A stretch of 64,000 nt of DNA. Origin: Didymella arachidicola (lineage: Eukaryota; Ascomycota; Dothideomycetes; Pleosporales; Didymellaceae). Shown piece by piece: positions 42,579-54,694 of the stretch. Under the pieces are notes generated by a model that did not search any database, had not been told where the DNA came from, and saw nothing but the letters and a program-made list of their open reading frames with translations. Location of the stretch: contig CM049986.1 in NCBI GenBank assembly GCA_016630955.3, positions 62,001 through 126,000 on the forward strand. Reading direction: 5' to 3'. The position numbers were made by a program, and so were the translations under genes. Each line of letters starts with the position of its first letter. The first letter of the stretch is position 1.

Positions 42579-44495
42579 ATGAACAACCTGCCTACGGCGC
42601 CGCCGCAGCAGGCGCCGCCGCCAGCAGCTCCAAATGGCCAGCAGCCTGCCAAAAAGAAACGCCCGCGTCCGAAAGAGGGCCCTCTGCGCGCGCCCCGTCG
42701 ACCGCTCGCCAAGATCACGCGCCCTTTGGTCTCCCTTGCGCAGATGAACGAGACAAGCAAGCCCGCTGATGTAGTCGCGGGCGGCATCGTGGCCATCGCG
42801 GCGCTCCGCCACGAGTATCACCAGGCGGGCGCGACCAGCTTCCCTCTGGTTGTCACACGGCGCGATTTGAAAGAGCTACGACATCACGTGATGCGACTGC
42901 AGAACAAGACGCACGTCGACGTCCAGGACCCGAACCAGTTCGCTACGCCCATCCGCCTCCACCGCCGCGACCCTCGCGCGCCCCCCAGTGGAGCTGGCTC
43001 TCACTTCGAGGACGAGGACACAAAGGAGGACCTGGAGGAGATCAAGGAGCGCGAACGGATCGAGCAGCAGAGAGAGGAGCGCCGCAAGATTCGGGAGGAG
43101 AACCAGGCCAAGATTGCGCCTACGGGCAAATCGAAGCCCCAGGCCTTCCAGAAGAAGACGGAGCAAAAGTACCGCCCAGACGACACGCCCGAGGCCAAGA
43201 AGCGCCAGCTGCTGCGCTACGAGGAGACGCTGCCGTGGCATCTCGAGGACTTTGAGAACAGGCAGACGTGGGTGGGCACGTACGAGTCGGAGCTGTCCGA
43301 GACACACGTTATGCTGTCGCAGAATTCGCAGGGGAACATTCAGCTGGCGCCGATCGAGCGCTGGTACAGGTTTAATGTGAAGGGCAAGGTCAAGCCAACG
43401 GGCGACGACACGGACAAGGTCATGTTCAAGGTTGAAAGAGTGCCTGGTTTTCTGAAGAACGTCGAGCAGCGTGTGGCGGCACGGGAGAAGGAGGAGCACC
43501 AGCTGCGAGGGCGCAACATGATGAGCACGCGAGTTGGCGGCGGTGCCGACGACGAAGGCCGCATTCGCGCGGTGCAAGATGACGAGGGCTACATAAAGCG
43601 CGAAGCCGACGCAGACGACATTGACTTCAACCTGGAGGAGGATTTCGCCGACGACGAAGAGGGTCTCAACGGACTGTTCGAGGGCGACGAGGTGGACGTC
43701 AAGGAAGCCGCAGACAAGCTGAAGCGTGACCAGCTGGCCGCCTCGCTCTGGGACCGCGACGAGAAGAAGATCCAAGAAGAAGCTGAGCGCGAGGAGATGG
43801 AGTCTGAAATGGCCAAGGAGCTCGAAAAGGGGCTGCGCAAGACGCTCGTCAAGCGCGGCAAGCTCTACGACTACGCCGAAAGCGATATGTCGGAGGAGTC
43901 GGAAACAGACAGCGAAACAGAGCGCCAGCGCGCAAAGGAGGAAGAAGAGAAGAAGGCGGCCGAGGCGAAAGCTGCAGAGACGGGCAACGCGCCCTCTGGC
44001 TCCTCGAGCAAAGACACCACCAACACCCCTCTGGGTTCCAACACACCATCCGGCTCCCACAAACCCACGGACAAACTCAAATCCAAAAAACGCCCGAACG
44101 CCGAAATCTCCGAAGCAAGCGGCAACGAATCCCCGCGCCTCAAAAAGAAGAAGAAGAACAAACTAAACGTCCTCCTCTCCAACACCTCCACCTCCCCCCC
44201 TACCTCGGCAGCCCCAAGCCGCGCATCCAGTCCCGCCCCCGGCTCCCCCGCCACATCCACCACGCAGCCCAAACTCCCCACGGCCCGCGAAATCTACGAC
44301 GCGCTCCCGCCCGAAGGAATGGGCATCCAGGCGCTGATTGGCATGTTCAAGGGGCGCGTGGACAAGGACAATAGTAAAGTGTTTATTAGTATCGTGAAGG
44401 CTGTGTCGCGGTTTGACGGGGGAAGGAAGTGGCTGATGCCGTTGGCGGAGATGCCGAGCGAGGAGGTGATTAGGGAGAGGGTGGGGCGGAAGTAG
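42579..44495 (+). CDS. transcription initiation factor IIF subunit alpha (RAP74/Tfg1)
   Basis: This single-exon protein has 638 residues. TFIIF escorts RNA polymerase II to promoters and acts in start-site selection. The N-terminal half carries the dimerisation region that pairs with TFIIF beta, recognisable by SFPLVVTRRDLKELRHHVMR, LPWHLEDFENRQTWVGTYES and the RWYRFNVKGK strand. The middle is strongly acidic and Lys-rich with predicted coiled segments. The C-terminal 70 residues form the winged helix (REIYDALPPEGMGIQALIG, SRFDGGRKWLMPL). The ATG at 42579 is the first in frame after the divergent promoter. Nuclear location is expected. It converges on the SAM50 gene. Confidence 0.93.
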   Translation: MNNLPTAPPQQAPPPAAPNGQQPAKKKRPRPKEGPLRAPRRPLAKITRPLVSLAQMNETSKPADVVAGGIVAIAALRHEYHQAGATSFPLVVTRRDLKELRHHVMRLQNKTHVDVQDPNQFATPIRLHRRDPRAPPSGAGSHFEDEDTKEDLEEIKERERIEQQREERRKIREENQAKIAPTGKSKPQAFQKKTEQKYRPDDTPEAKKRQLLRYEETLPWHLEDFENRQTWVGTYESELSETHVMLSQNSQGNIQLAPIERWYRFNVKGKVKPTGDDTDKVMFKVERVPGFLKNVEQRVAAREKEEHQLRGRNMMSTRVGGGADDEGRIRAVQDDEGYIKREADADDIDFNLEEDFADDEEGLNGLFEGDEVDVKEAADKLKRDQLAASLWDRDEKKIQEEAEREEMESEMAKELEKGLRKTLVKRGKLYDYAESDMSEESETDSETERQRAKEEEEKKAAEAKAAETGNAPSGSSSKDTTNTPLGSNTPSGSHKPTDKLKSKKRPNAEISEASGNESPRLKKKKKNKLNVLLSNTSTSPPTSAAPSRASSPAPGSPATSTTQPKLPTAREIYDALPPEGMGIQALIGMFKGRVDKDNSKVFISIVKAVSRFDGGRKWLMPLAEMPSEEVIRERVGRK

Positions 44496-44769
44496 GGTGT
44501 TTCTCAGGGTTGACTGGCGATGTGGCGGTGTAAGGAAGAGGCGAGGTATTAGACATATACATTCCATCCTCACGGAATCTCGATTCTCGTCCATCTATCC
44601 TTTGTTGTAAATCCTACTACTACACTCCCCGTTTCCATGCTACCATCCAGATGGGCTGGGTTTGTGTTCAAGTCGTGGGGAGTTGTGGCGAAGACGTCAG
44701 AGCATGTCCATCAGACTGTGTCGGTGATCTCAGTTGCAAGTCTATCTGTCTCGTGTACGGTGTTATACA

Positions 44770-46369
44770 CTACAAAAACTCCACACCCACCCCAAAGCTC
44801 AACCCCTTCCTCCCCTGCTCCTCCTTGCGCATCACCAGCGGCAAGCTGAAATTCAGCTCGAAGCGCGCCATGGGGTGCGCGTAGACGAGCCCCACGCCCG
44901 CTGCGGCACTGGGGAGTTCGGTGGTGAGCTGGTTCCACGCCGTCTTGAGCTTGTCCTTGGGCTGGGATGCACCACCCTTGGCCTCGGATGTACCATCCTC
45001 GAGGGCGAGCAGACGCCCGCCATTGACAAACGCCTGCAGCCTCAGCGGGGTGTCTGCGCCAACGCGGGGTACAGGGAAGAGAAGGCTGGCGCCTCCCGCA
45101 GCGAAGACGTCGCCACCGAGTGCGTCGGGCCCGTCGTGTGGACCGAGCCCGCCGAGGCGGAATCCGCGTACGGTGTTGGGCCCGCCGAGCTGGAAACGGT
45201 CGTTTATCCTGCTGGCCTGGCTGAGGGGATACAGCACCCCAGCGCGCAGGCCCGCGGTGAGCGTTATGCCGGTGCGTGCGAGGGGCAGGGCGAGGGCGGT
45301 CTCGGCTTCGGTCTTGAGGAAGGAGACATCCCCGCCGAGGGCGGTGCCGGCGAGCTCAGAGACGGTTCTGAGCAGGTAGCCGCGCGAGGGGAGGAGCGGG
45401 GTGTCGCGGGTGTCGGCGGTCCAGGTGTGTGTGAGGGAGCTCTTGAAGGAGTCGCCTGCGTCGGCGCGGACCGAGGGCGAGGCGGAGGCGGCGAGCGAGG
45501 TGACCTGGCGCCAGATGGCCGAGTAGGCGAGGGAGTGGGTGTGGGCGGCGGGCGAGCGCCACAGGAGGTTGGTGGTGGCGCCCTTTTGGGCCTCTTCGTG
45601 GCTGGCCCAGGGCTTGAGGACCGCCGACGCGAAGCCGTTGAGCTGCCACTTGAGGTCCGGGTTGCTGCGGATGGGGGTGTCGAAGGCGAGCGAGTAGGCG
45701 GAGCGGGTGCGGGTGCCGAGCGAGGCGTGGGCGTTGAGCGTCTCGGCGCCGCCGAAGAGGTTGCGCAGCTCGGCGTTGACGTAGGCGTCTGCTTCCGACG
45801 CGCCCGCCTCGGTGCCCGTCTTGATGGTGTAGTTGCCGCGCTCGTGGGCGGAGATGTAGACGTCGACGTCGGTGGGCGACGAGGCGGCGGAGGCGGCGTC
45901 GGGGCGGTCGAGGAAGACGGAGATGGGCGCCTTGAAGATGCCGAAGCGGGTGAGCTTGTCGGTGGCGGTGCCGACTTCCTTCAGTGCCTCCTCCAGCGTG
46001 TAGCTGTCGGCGCGGTTGGCGCTCAGGATGGGGCTGACGACCTTTTCGAGGAACCCGCGGCGCGTGCGGTTGGCGTGGAGGATGCGCACCGAGCCGATGG
46101 TCACGGGGAGGGAGGTGTTGTCTTGGACCTGCGAGAGTCAGCGGCGCCGCTTGTCAATCGTGGTTCAGCGCGCACCAGCTCGGCCAGGCGCTCCTGCGAC
46201 TTCTGGTGCTGCGCGAACAGGCGCGTGTTGAGCTCGTCCTGCTGCCGCTGCAGCGCGGCCGCGTCCGTCTTGTGGGTGAGCCGGGCGAAGACCTGCGGCG
46301 GTCAGCGACTGATTACATAACGAGTCACGATGCAGCGCGGCCTACATCGTCTTCAATGGGCGCCGCCAT
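44770..46369 (-). CDS. SAM50: SAM50/Tob55, mitochondrial outer-membrane beta-barrel assembly protein
   Basis: Three exons (46369-46346, 46292-46176, 46128-44770) give 499 residues. The first exon codes only eight residues (MAAPIEDD). The N-terminus carries the single POTRA-like region (VTIGSVRILHANRTRRGFLE). The Omp85 barrel follows, with the loop-6 motif NTVRGFRLGGLGPHDG and a terminal beta-signal ending FGVGVEFL. SAM50 inserts beta-barrel precursors into the mitochondrial outer membrane. The length matches fungal SAM50. The coding region is very GC-rich, like the neighbouring TFIIF and UBC6 genes. It diverges from UBC6 with 335 bp between starts. Introns are 53 and 47 bp, with consensus ends and matching phase. 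Confidence 0.93.
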
Positions 46370-46704
46370 GGGAGCTGTTGCGTGGTGCCGCTTGACGTCG
46401 CCGCTCAAATTCGAGAGAGCTCCAGCATCGCGCACGTGCCGTCGGCCTTGCCTGGGCCAGCTGCCGATGCTGTGGAGCCAGGCCGTCTCCACCGAGCCAC
46501 CCGCCATCATTCACTTTCACTCCGCGACCGTCGGCCGCTTTCACTTTGTTTTTGCACTTCTCTTGTTCTGCTCCAGCCTCCCTGTTTGCCTGATACCCTC
46601 TTTGCTCTCCGTCTGCGCTTGAGTCAACGGCACCGCCATCGCCGTCCTATCGTCCATACCGCTTCCACCCACTCCCTCACCCTCCAAACCCGCACCCACC
46701 CACA
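46370..46704. promoter_or_regulatory. divergent promoter region, SAM50 / UBC6
   Basis: This 335 bp lies between the two divergent start codons and includes a pyrimidine-rich stretch just upstream of the UBC6 ATG. No TATA box is clear. Confidence 0.5.
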
Positions 46705-47529
46705 ATGGCCACCCCCGCCGCAACCAAGCGCCTCACCAAAGAATACGCCACCATCGCCAAATCCCCCCCGCCCTACATCACCGCGCACCCCTCGGAAAAA
46801 AACATCCTCGAATGGCACTACATCCTCACCGGCCCCCCAGACACCCCCTACGACGGCGGCCAGTACTGGGGCACCCTCATGTTCCCCCCCGACTACCCCT
46901 TCGCCCCGCCCGCAATCCGCATGCACACGCCCTCGGGTCGCTTCCAGCCCAGCACCCGCCTGTGCCTCAGCATCTCCGACTTCCACCCCAAGAGCTTCAA
47001 CCCGGCCTGGGAGGTGAGCACCATTCTGACGGGGTTGCTGAGCTTCATGACGAGCGAGGAGATGACGACGGGGAGCGTGCGCGCGAGCGAGCAAGAACGC
47101 AAGCTTTTCGCGAAGCGGACGCGCTGGTGGAATAGCACGGGCGGCGGCTCCAAAGCAGCTTCGAATGCGGTTTCTGCGCGCGGCATAGGCGCCATCAAGG
47201 CCGGCGACGGCGGCGCAAAGTTCCGCCAGGAATGGCCCGACGTCGACGAGCAGAACGCAAAGTGGATGCACGAGAACAACATCGACCCCTCCACCGGGCT
47301 GCCGCGTCCCAAACCCCAGCCCGCCCACGCGCATTGTCCGCCCGAGGTCGCAGGTCTAAGGCGGCGCCCCAACGGCAGCGCCTCGACCGTCGTGCATGAC
47401 GCCCAGGTTGCGCGCGAGGCGGGGCAGGGATACCTCAGCCGCAACAAGTGGCGGATTCTGTTCGGGACCATCCTGGCGTACATCTTGGTCGCGAGGGTGT
47501 TGGGCGATGGCGCCGTCGCGGGTGCCTAG
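46705..47529 (+). CDS. UBC6: ubiquitin-conjugating enzyme E2, UBC6 type, tail-anchored
   Basis: This single-exon protein has 274 residues. UBC6 is the ER-anchored E2 of endoplasmic-reticulum-associated degradation. The UBC fold occupies about residues 1-165, with TGPPDTPYDGGQYWG and the active site TRLCLSISDFHPKSFNPAW, where Cys87 is the thiol acceptor, the same position as in yeast Ubc6. WEVSTILTGLLSFM continues the fold. A Pro-rich linker with low similarity follows. The C-terminus has a single hydrophobic helix (ILFGTILAYILVARVLG) near 250-268, a tail anchor into the ER membrane. The start at 46705 precedes the family motif LTKEYATI. Confidence 0.94.
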   Translation: MATPAATKRLTKEYATIAKSPPPYITAHPSEKNILEWHYILTGPPDTPYDGGQYWGTLMFPPDYPFAPPAIRMHTPSGRFQPSTRLCLSISDFHPKSFNPAWEVSTILTGLLSFMTSEEMTTGSVRASEQERKLFAKRTRWWNSTGGGSKAASNAVSARGIGAIKAGDGGAKFRQEWPDVDEQNAKWMHENNIDPSTGLPRPKPQPAHAHCPPEVAGLRRRPNGSASTVVHDAQVAREAGQGYLSRNKWRILFGTILAYILVARVLGDGAVAGA

Positions 47530-49134
47530 CTATCAGGGACACGGGGCATTGCATGGTGTTTGGGTTGGGCATGGGATGGCGTTTGCAGAGCTTTTTCTTT
47601 TGCTATCGACGACCGTAGGATACTGTATTGAAGCGTATTCACTCTCCACTCGTATACTCCAACAGTGCAACAAATCCTCCTCAACCCAAAAGACAATCAT
47701 CTAGGCTAGAGAACAAAAGTCTCAGGTCTGCGTGAATAAGCAGCAGTAGCGCATACATGATCGTATTTGAAGCAGACACTACAACTAAGACGGTAGTGTT
47801 TCTGCTTGGGAAGCGTGGTTTGGAGAGGCATGTAGATGCGGTTAGGTTAGGCATTGTGGGTTGTGCTGGCTTGTTGTGAGTGTAGTAGCTTATACATCTT
47901 CGTTGTAGTTGTAGTGTCATCTTCGTTGTAGTTGTAGTGTCCTCTTCCTTGGAAGTTGCAGGTATTTACTTGGTAGCGAGATTATAGGCGTAAGGTGGTA
48001 GTCCTCTACCCTTGGTTAGCATCGTCCAGAGAACTGCGCAGACAAGGTTAATGATTGTGGTTTGTGCTGTCGTGCGCGATGCTTGCATTCGCCTAGCAAC
48101 ACTCTAGCAGAACAAAGTGCTGTGCTGTGCTAGAACCAGCCTTCCTCTCCATCTGCCCTCCATCCTCTCCCCACTCCACCACGCCTCACGACTACTACTA
48201 CACATTACATGTCGGCTACCCTCCCCAACCCAGCACTCTCCCCGCCTCAACCCTTCCTTCCGCACCTTGGCTTACTATTCCTCCTGGGCGCCGTCATCCC
48301 ACATCCGAGCAGTCTGGCGAGGGAAGGCCGCTAGCCGCATCCACTTAGCCCGCTGCACATGCTCAGACGCCTCCCGCACCTCACCCAACGGCCGTCGCGC
48401 ACAACCACAGGAGTACCACCAGGCGTTGCGGCCACATGCGCCGTGGCACGAACTCGGGGCTGGCTGCGCTGGAGGCCTCAGGCGGGGTTGCAGGGTCTTG
48501 TTACGTCCGCCCTGAATACCATTCGATCAAGTTGACGGGCAGGGATTGGAGCTTGCTGGACGGCTGGGTGCCCAGACGGAGGATGCAAAACATGCAGATT
48601 TGGGACTGCGGTGGACGGGCTGCTGATCTTGCTGTAATGTCGAGCAGGCCGTGTGCCGAGCGTGGTGTGAGATTGCTCCGTGCTTGATTTGGCGGAGCGC
48701 AGGGTGGTTGGTTAGGTCTATTGACAGGTTCTTCTTCGTCCAGCCGTGTCGAGCAGAGATCAGAGTAGAAACCGTACGATACGTCTAAGCAGAGACTGTG
48801 CGATCTGATTTACTCCAAACGCACGCCATGCTGGCGCTCGAGGCAACTGTTTAGACCACCGCCCCGGGCGAGGTTACAGTTGTCTAGGCATGACGCCACC
48901 CATTGGACGGTGCCCCCTTGCACTACCCCAGGTTCGTGAGCCTGTTCGCGAGCTTGATGCGGGGCTGCATCCCAGGCGCACGCCGTTGCAGGGGTAAGGT
49001 GAAGGTGGCACTGGCGCGACGACGAATGGGACCGTGAAGTCACGAGCGTGGCTGCACTGCTCCTATAAAGCATCCCCAGTCCAGCGTGACCGACCGCCCG
49101 TCTTCCTCACCCCAATTACTACACACTGCTTGGC
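47530..49134. other. intergenic between UBC6 and the sugar transporter
   Basis: About 1.6 kb without a supported gene. Frames such as 48117-48515 (plus) are Pro/Ser-rich, low in complexity, and lack domains. The last 75 bp hold a TATA-like box for the transporter. Confidence 0.5.
49064..49070 (+). promoter_or_regulatory. TATA-like box upstream of the sugar transporter
   Basis: TATAAAG lies about 65 bp before the transporter ATG at 49135, a usual distance for a fungal core promoter. Confidence 0.5.
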
Positions 49135-50851
49135 ATGAAGACTTTCTACAACGTCTACGCCATCTGCGGCTTCGCCGCCATCGGTGGTGGGCTGTTCGGT
49201 TTCGATATCTCCTCCATGTCCGGCGTCCTGGGCACGCCTGCGTATGGGAACTACTTCGGACACCCGGCAGGGACGCGGCAGGGCGGCATTGTAAGTCTCG
49301 TGCTCTGCGTGTTGGTGGCGCTGACAGGGTAGACTGCGTCCATGCCGGCTGGTTCTCTCGTCGGTGCGCTGTGCTCGTCCTTCCTCGCGGATCGGCTCTC
49401 GCGTAAGACGGCTATTCAGATCGCGGCTGTCATCTGGTGTGTCGGTGCTATCCTCCAGGCTGCGTCCAACGGTATTCCTCTCCTGTGTGTTGGTCGTGTG
49501 GTTGGTGGGTTTGCGATCGGTATTTGTTCTGCCATTGTGCCTGTCTACCAGAGCGAGATCGCGCCCAAGGAGATCCGGGGCCGCGTTGTCTCGTTGCAGC
49601 AATGGGCTATTACGTGGGGTATCCTGATCCAGTACTTCATCCAGTATGGCTCTTCGTTCTACGACGGCGGCGTCGACAACGAGTTCCAGGGCACCGCTGC
49701 GTTCCGTATTCCGTGGGGTATCCAGGCCGTTCCCGGTGCGATTCTGTTCGTCGGGCTGTTCTTCTTCCCCAAGTCGCCGCGCTGGCTTGCCTCGAAGGAT
49801 CGCTGGGAGGAGGCTCTCACTGTGCTTGCCCATCTTCATGGCGGCGGCGATAAGGATCATCCAAAGGTTCTTGCTGAGTATCAAGAAATTGAGGAAGCTC
49901 TCCGCTTTGAGCGTGAGGTGGCTGACACCAGCTTCGCTGCTCTCGTCAAGCCCCGCATCCTCAAGCGTGTCATACTCGGCATGTCCATCCAGATGTGGAG
50001 TCAGCTCTGTGGTATGAACATCATGGTAAAACTCTTACACACCTTTCAATGAGCAATGTCTAACAAACGCAGATGTACTACATTGTCTTCATCATGCGCG
50101 GCGCTGGTATCGCCGACGAGCTCCTCACCTCGTCCATCCAGTACATCATCAATGTCGTCATGACACTGCCGGCTATCCTCTACCTGGACAAATTCGGTCG
50201 CCGTCCTGCGCTCTTGGTCGGCAGCTTCCTGATGATGACCTGGCTCTTCACCACCGGCGCTCTCCAAGCTTCCTATGGAGTCGCCAATCCAGACAAGACA
50301 GACAAGGACATCTCTTGGGTCGTGCCAAAGGAGCACTCCGCCGTTTCAAAGGCCATTGTAGCCTGCTCCTATCTCTTCGTCGCCTCCTTCGCCACTACTT
50401 GGGGTCCAACATCATGGACGTACCCCTCAGAAATATTCCCTGCAAAAGTCCGCGCAAAGGCCGTGTCCCTGGCTACCGCCTCGAACTGGACTTGGAACTG
50501 TGTTCTGGCGTTTGCCGTTCCTCCGCTTCTCTGGAGCATCAACTGGAAGATGTACATGGTGAGTAATCCAAAATGACGCCCAATCAGACACAACTAACCG
50601 AACACCAGATCTTTGGCACCTTCAACGGCCTTGCCCTCATCCACATGTTCTTGACAGCACCGGAGACCAAGGGCAAGACGCTCGAGGAGATGGACACCGT
50701 GTTCGACAGCGGCATTCCCCCGTGGAAGGCGGGCAAGATCGAATCGCGACTCGACCAGCTTCAGCGCGACATCGAGGCTGGTGATGTCAAGGTCAACCAG
50801 AACAAGGGTTCCGGCCAGGTCGAGAACGTCTCCCATGAGCCCAAGGTCTAA
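49135..50851 (+). CDS. MFS sugar (hexose) transporter
   Basis: Four exons (49135-49290, 49333-50025, 50073-50558, 50609-50851), all phase 0, give 525 residues, the usual length for fungal sugar/H+ symporters. The N-terminal helix has GGGLFGFDISSMSGVLG. The family signatures are present: GRVVGGFAIGICSAIVPVYQSEIAPKEIRGR shape near residues 120-150, PKSPRWL, DKFGRRPALLVGS, and TWGPTSWTYPSEIFPAKVRAKA. The end has PETKGKTLEEMD. It should import hexoses across the plasma membrane. Introns are 42-50 bp with GT-AG ends. Substrate preference cannot be read from sequence. Confidence 0.93.
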
Positions 50852-51665
50852 GTAGCATAGGTCCTCCTTAATGCTAGAGCAGAGCTTGATGTTAGGTACC
50901 ACACCGCGTTCAGACTGTATAGGAAATGGATAGATGCCCCATGCGTGTACACAGCTGATAACGCATGACGGTTTTTTCCTCGATGCAGCGATCTTAGCTC
51001 ATGCGTTCATGTTGGTAGCCCCACATCGCGGATGCAATATTGTGGTAAATCAGCTGCAGGTGCCTACATCCGGACATCGAGCATTACATACCATCTGACT
51101 GCCAGCTGCGCGCTGGGCATACGATACCGTGAGCCCAATTCTCAGGGGTCGACTTGTACAAATATATAAATCCATGCATGCAAGGGCGAACGTGGAGACG
51201 CACTAAATCAGCGGGCAAGCGCAGGCGATTGCGCGGCGGTTAAGCTTTGACGCGTTTTGTGTAAGGCGCAATAGAGCCAATGAGGGATTTTGCCACTACC
51301 GCTTGCGTTGTACGTTTTGTGCGAGTGCCCTCTCAACACAACTAACTGCCATCCAAGATCGCGGTTTCGTCGAACCTCAATCCATCGACTGAGGTCTGCG
51401 TTTTGGTAATTGGGCTCAGCGGGGCTGCGCTCAAGGCGAGGGTTGTTACTTCTTTCTCTTTACCTTTTTCCTGCTTCGGTGTTTGAGCGGTGGAGCGGTG
51501 TACAGATCTGCTGCCGGCGTGGTCGACGTTTCCTCCTACACATGTCTTCGCACTTTGTATTCATGGCGCCAGATTGCAGTATTCACCACTACAATCAGAG
51601 ATAGCAGCACCACTGAGGCTCCTTCAACTACAAAACGCCAACGAGGCCGGCCGCCAGCAGCCGCC
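50852..51665. other. intergenic, promoter side of the first paralogue
   Basis: No gene is supported. An AT-rich TATATAAA-like string occurs at about 51163-51170, some 500 bp before the next ATG. An open frame extends upstream of 51666 to 51483, without conserved character. Confidence 0.5.
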
Positions 51666-53396
51666 ATGGACGGCTCGGCAATCACGTACGCGCAGTCGAA
51701 AGACTGGCTCGACATCATGAAGAACAGAAGTAAAGTACGAATGCACGAGCTCATTGAACGTCTTGGCCTGCGAGCGAAATGGTCGTCCAATAAGCGAGGC
51801 AAGACTAACTTCGAGTCTGCGTTGGTCAGAGAGCTGGTGCAGGATATGGGCGACATAGTCATGACGTTGCCGAAAGAGTCGGACGACCTTATGAAGTGCC
51901 TCAGCGAGGAGAATAGTCTGAGGCCAGAGGTGGATGCGCTTTTGGAGAAGCACGGGAGCAGGATATGGGGTCGCGTTGGGGATCGGGAACATCTAATCAC
52001 TGCGAACGAGCCTGGCGTGGAAGAAAGTCTCTATCCGAGAGATCTTTACGTCGAGAACGTAGAAGACAAGCTGCTGTATGTACTTGCCGGACCGTTCCGT
52101 TGAACATTCGTCTGTGCTGACACCATCTGCAGCATACACAAGCTTTTGCACTGGTGGATTGGACTCAAGGCATGCAATGTCATCCTGGCACGTGAGCGCC
52201 TTGATCGCGAACGGAAAAAGAAGGAAGAGAACAGGAAGGCCAGAGCGGAGGCCGAGTTCAATGGGCAAAATGCAACTGGTGAGAGCAGCACGCCTGCGTC
52301 ATTCGTTGCACTCGCACCGAACTCAGTCTTCCAGAGCGAGACTGGCTCACGTGGAAGTCCTATATCAACCACCGCAATGCTAACACCTCCAGAAGCTGGT
52401 GGCAGTCCGGTCGCAGGCCTCGCACCTGTTAACAGTGGTGCAGCAGAGAACGGGATCCCAAGATCATCGATACCGAACGAGCAACAGCCTACCAAAGTTG
52501 TCGAGGGCGTGTGGAATAGACTCACAGCACGAGACACTGGCAGCGCGCAACATGCGAATCCCCACTGGGGTGCTGCTAATGCAATTGCGCCACAGTTGGC
52601 AGACAGTAAAATTGCCGTGCAACAGCAAATTGCGCAAGCAAATCAAGCACTCTTCGACAAACAGATAAGCGTCGAAGTAGCTAAGCTTGTCGCCAGTTTC
52701 CGCTCTGATGACGCGGCCACTGAGGACATACCCCAACAGAACGCCAGCATACCGTATCCGGGATTAGACTACGATACTTTGAGAGCGCTCCGAGCGCTCA
52801 TTTATAACGAAGAATGCAGCGTGCAATGGGACGAGGAAGCACTCCTCAACCGGCTGGAGCGAGCTTGGAGAGAAGGCGTGCGAGCCGACACTGACAAGAT
52901 GATTCAAAACATCCCCGTCTTCATCGCGAGGGAGAGGGCGATTCTCACGTGGATCGAGCTTAGACGACACCTTGCAGCGCTCGATCGTGCAGACCGACGT
53001 AAGTTGCCTCATTCCTACACGTTCAATGATTGTCGATTTCAAGGCCTAGTCACGAGTACTGACCAATCGACAGGATGGAACTCCGAGGGCCAAAGCGCGC
53101 CTGAGATTGAGAGGCGCATCCAACAACACAGAACGCTTATGGACGCCACACAAAGTATCATTGCTAGTTTCGACGATATCGGGCAGGGCTTCGGCCTTGG
53201 CCAAGGGCTCGTAGTCGACAGAGACGAGCTGCTGCGCCAGGCTTTCGTGGTCATTGCCGGCGAGAAGTTTGCAGTGGAGATGCGCTGGAACCCGATTGAG
53301 TTTACGAGGGTCATCAGCTGGCTGGGAGAAAGCCTCGAGCCCTTTCGCAGAACCGAAGAGGAAGAAGGAAGGGGTACTCTGTGGTATGTTGCGTAG
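51666..53396 (+). CDS. unrecognised two-domain fungal protein, paralogue 1
   Basis: Three exons (51666-52075, 52133-52998, 53074-53396) give 532 residues. I do not recognise the family. It is related to the gene at 54695-57109. Shared positions include LLEKHGSRIWGRVGDREHL here against LLGTYGPAIWGRDADRSCL there, KLLHWWIGLKACNVIL against VHLHRWIIIKACYYIR, and a C-terminal part with AILTWIELRRHLAAL against LAAWIHERQVIGSLRHSL. The first intron sits at the same place and phase (2) in both, just before the KAC helix. The second intron (75 bp) is a multiple of three and would stay in frame if retained. The middle is Ser/Gln-rich and variable. No signal peptide or membrane helix is seen. The architecture is a conserved N-terminal module, a disordered linker, and a conserved helical C-terminal module. 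Confidence 0.72.
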
Positions 53397-54694
53397 TGCA
53401 AGATGATGCACAGACTGCCTGTCAGGATATTCATGTACATGTTACTGTATTGGGTTGCGGCGTTCAGGGTACTTGTCGATCGCCAATGAGCCATCGCTAT
53501 CGGATTCGGGTAATCGGCCATACATGTTTCAGCTATTTCATCGTGTTCCAGGATTGTGTAGGATTGCGCTAGGGCGTGTGCGGCAGACCGTTTGAAAACC
53601 TTTCGCAGGTTACGGCAAGGCAAGCGACACTACTCATGTACGAAGTCTTGGGGTATACTGTGTATGGTAAGCTTGGGGTTTTGCTGGGGTGGCGGATGAC
53701 ATTCCGCTCGCGAGATGTAGTATTATTGCCCAGGGCGGAAGGGTACCACGTAAGTTAATCTGACTAGTCCAAGTCTATGCCGTGGTCCTTATTTTTGCGT
53801 GTCGCATTGAAAGTACACACGTCCCAAGAGCACAGACAGGGACTGCACGACCAATACATGTGAAATGTGACACTTGACCTCGAGGCGCTGCAAAGGGTAA
53901 CAGAAGAGTAAGAGTGGCAGCGGAACCCCCCGGCTCTGACAAACACAAGTCGGATTGGAAGCGTAGCGAATGTATGGATCGGATAGTTGCGATCCGACGT
54001 TACACCGATGTACAATTCCAGGCCCTGAAAGCATACGCGAGTAAGAACTCTAAAGCTGATACGAACGCGTCATAGACGCATTTGTGCTTTACGAAAGCAT
54101 AGCAGCTGCGCCTATTCGTGGATGAAGAGGTGATTATTGCTTAACCTGGAAGATTATTCGGAAATTTTGGCCCAAGCGAGTAACCCTTACACGTATTGAC
54201 ACAAGCATACGGTAGCTGGTTTATTTGTTGTTATGCTAAATCATCACAAGCGTCGTACACCACAAGCAAGGGTGCAGTAGCCGGCGATCCCCACCCAATG
54301 GAAAAGGAGTGGTAGTATGATTACCCAAGGGGTGGCGGCGAGTCATACCGTGCGGACGCGTACTCGACGGCATCGGCCAGATCGCTCGCTTGCTCCGTGA
54401 AGTCTTCCTGCCAACAGGGCCGCTTGACTTTTGTAACCCACGACCCTCGCCTGGCGTCAGCAGCTCTTTATTGAGATATGCGTAGATAGTACGACGGGTG
54501 TCTGAGACAGCAGGAAGCCGAACTCTGTCGCTGCCAAAGGAAAGGTAACCCAACTAGTGGAACGTTTACGCTAGCTAGTGGAACTCCCCTTTACGTTACC
54601 GAGTCTCACTCCAACGCATCCACGTTGGACGTGCGCCATCTCCCCATCAATTTTCATCGTCACCTCTTTATCATCCACCGGGACATGCCTCACC
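53397..54694. other. intergenic between the two paralogues
   Basis: About 1.3 kb without a supported gene. CTAGTGGAAC occurs twice close together (about 54553 and 54575) in the promoter of paralogue 2. Frames such as 54236-54553 (minus) lack domains. Confidence 0.45.

Noticed and set aside
42876..44060. A 394-residue minus-strand frame opposite TFIIF alpha
   Set aside because: It is the Leu-rich mirror of a Lys/Glu-rich, GC-biased coding sequence and has no family motif.
44734..46320. A 528-residue plus-strand frame opposite SAM50
   Set aside because: Gly/Val/Glu-rich mirror frame of a GC-rich gene. SAM50 motifs and splice sites on the minus strand explain the region.
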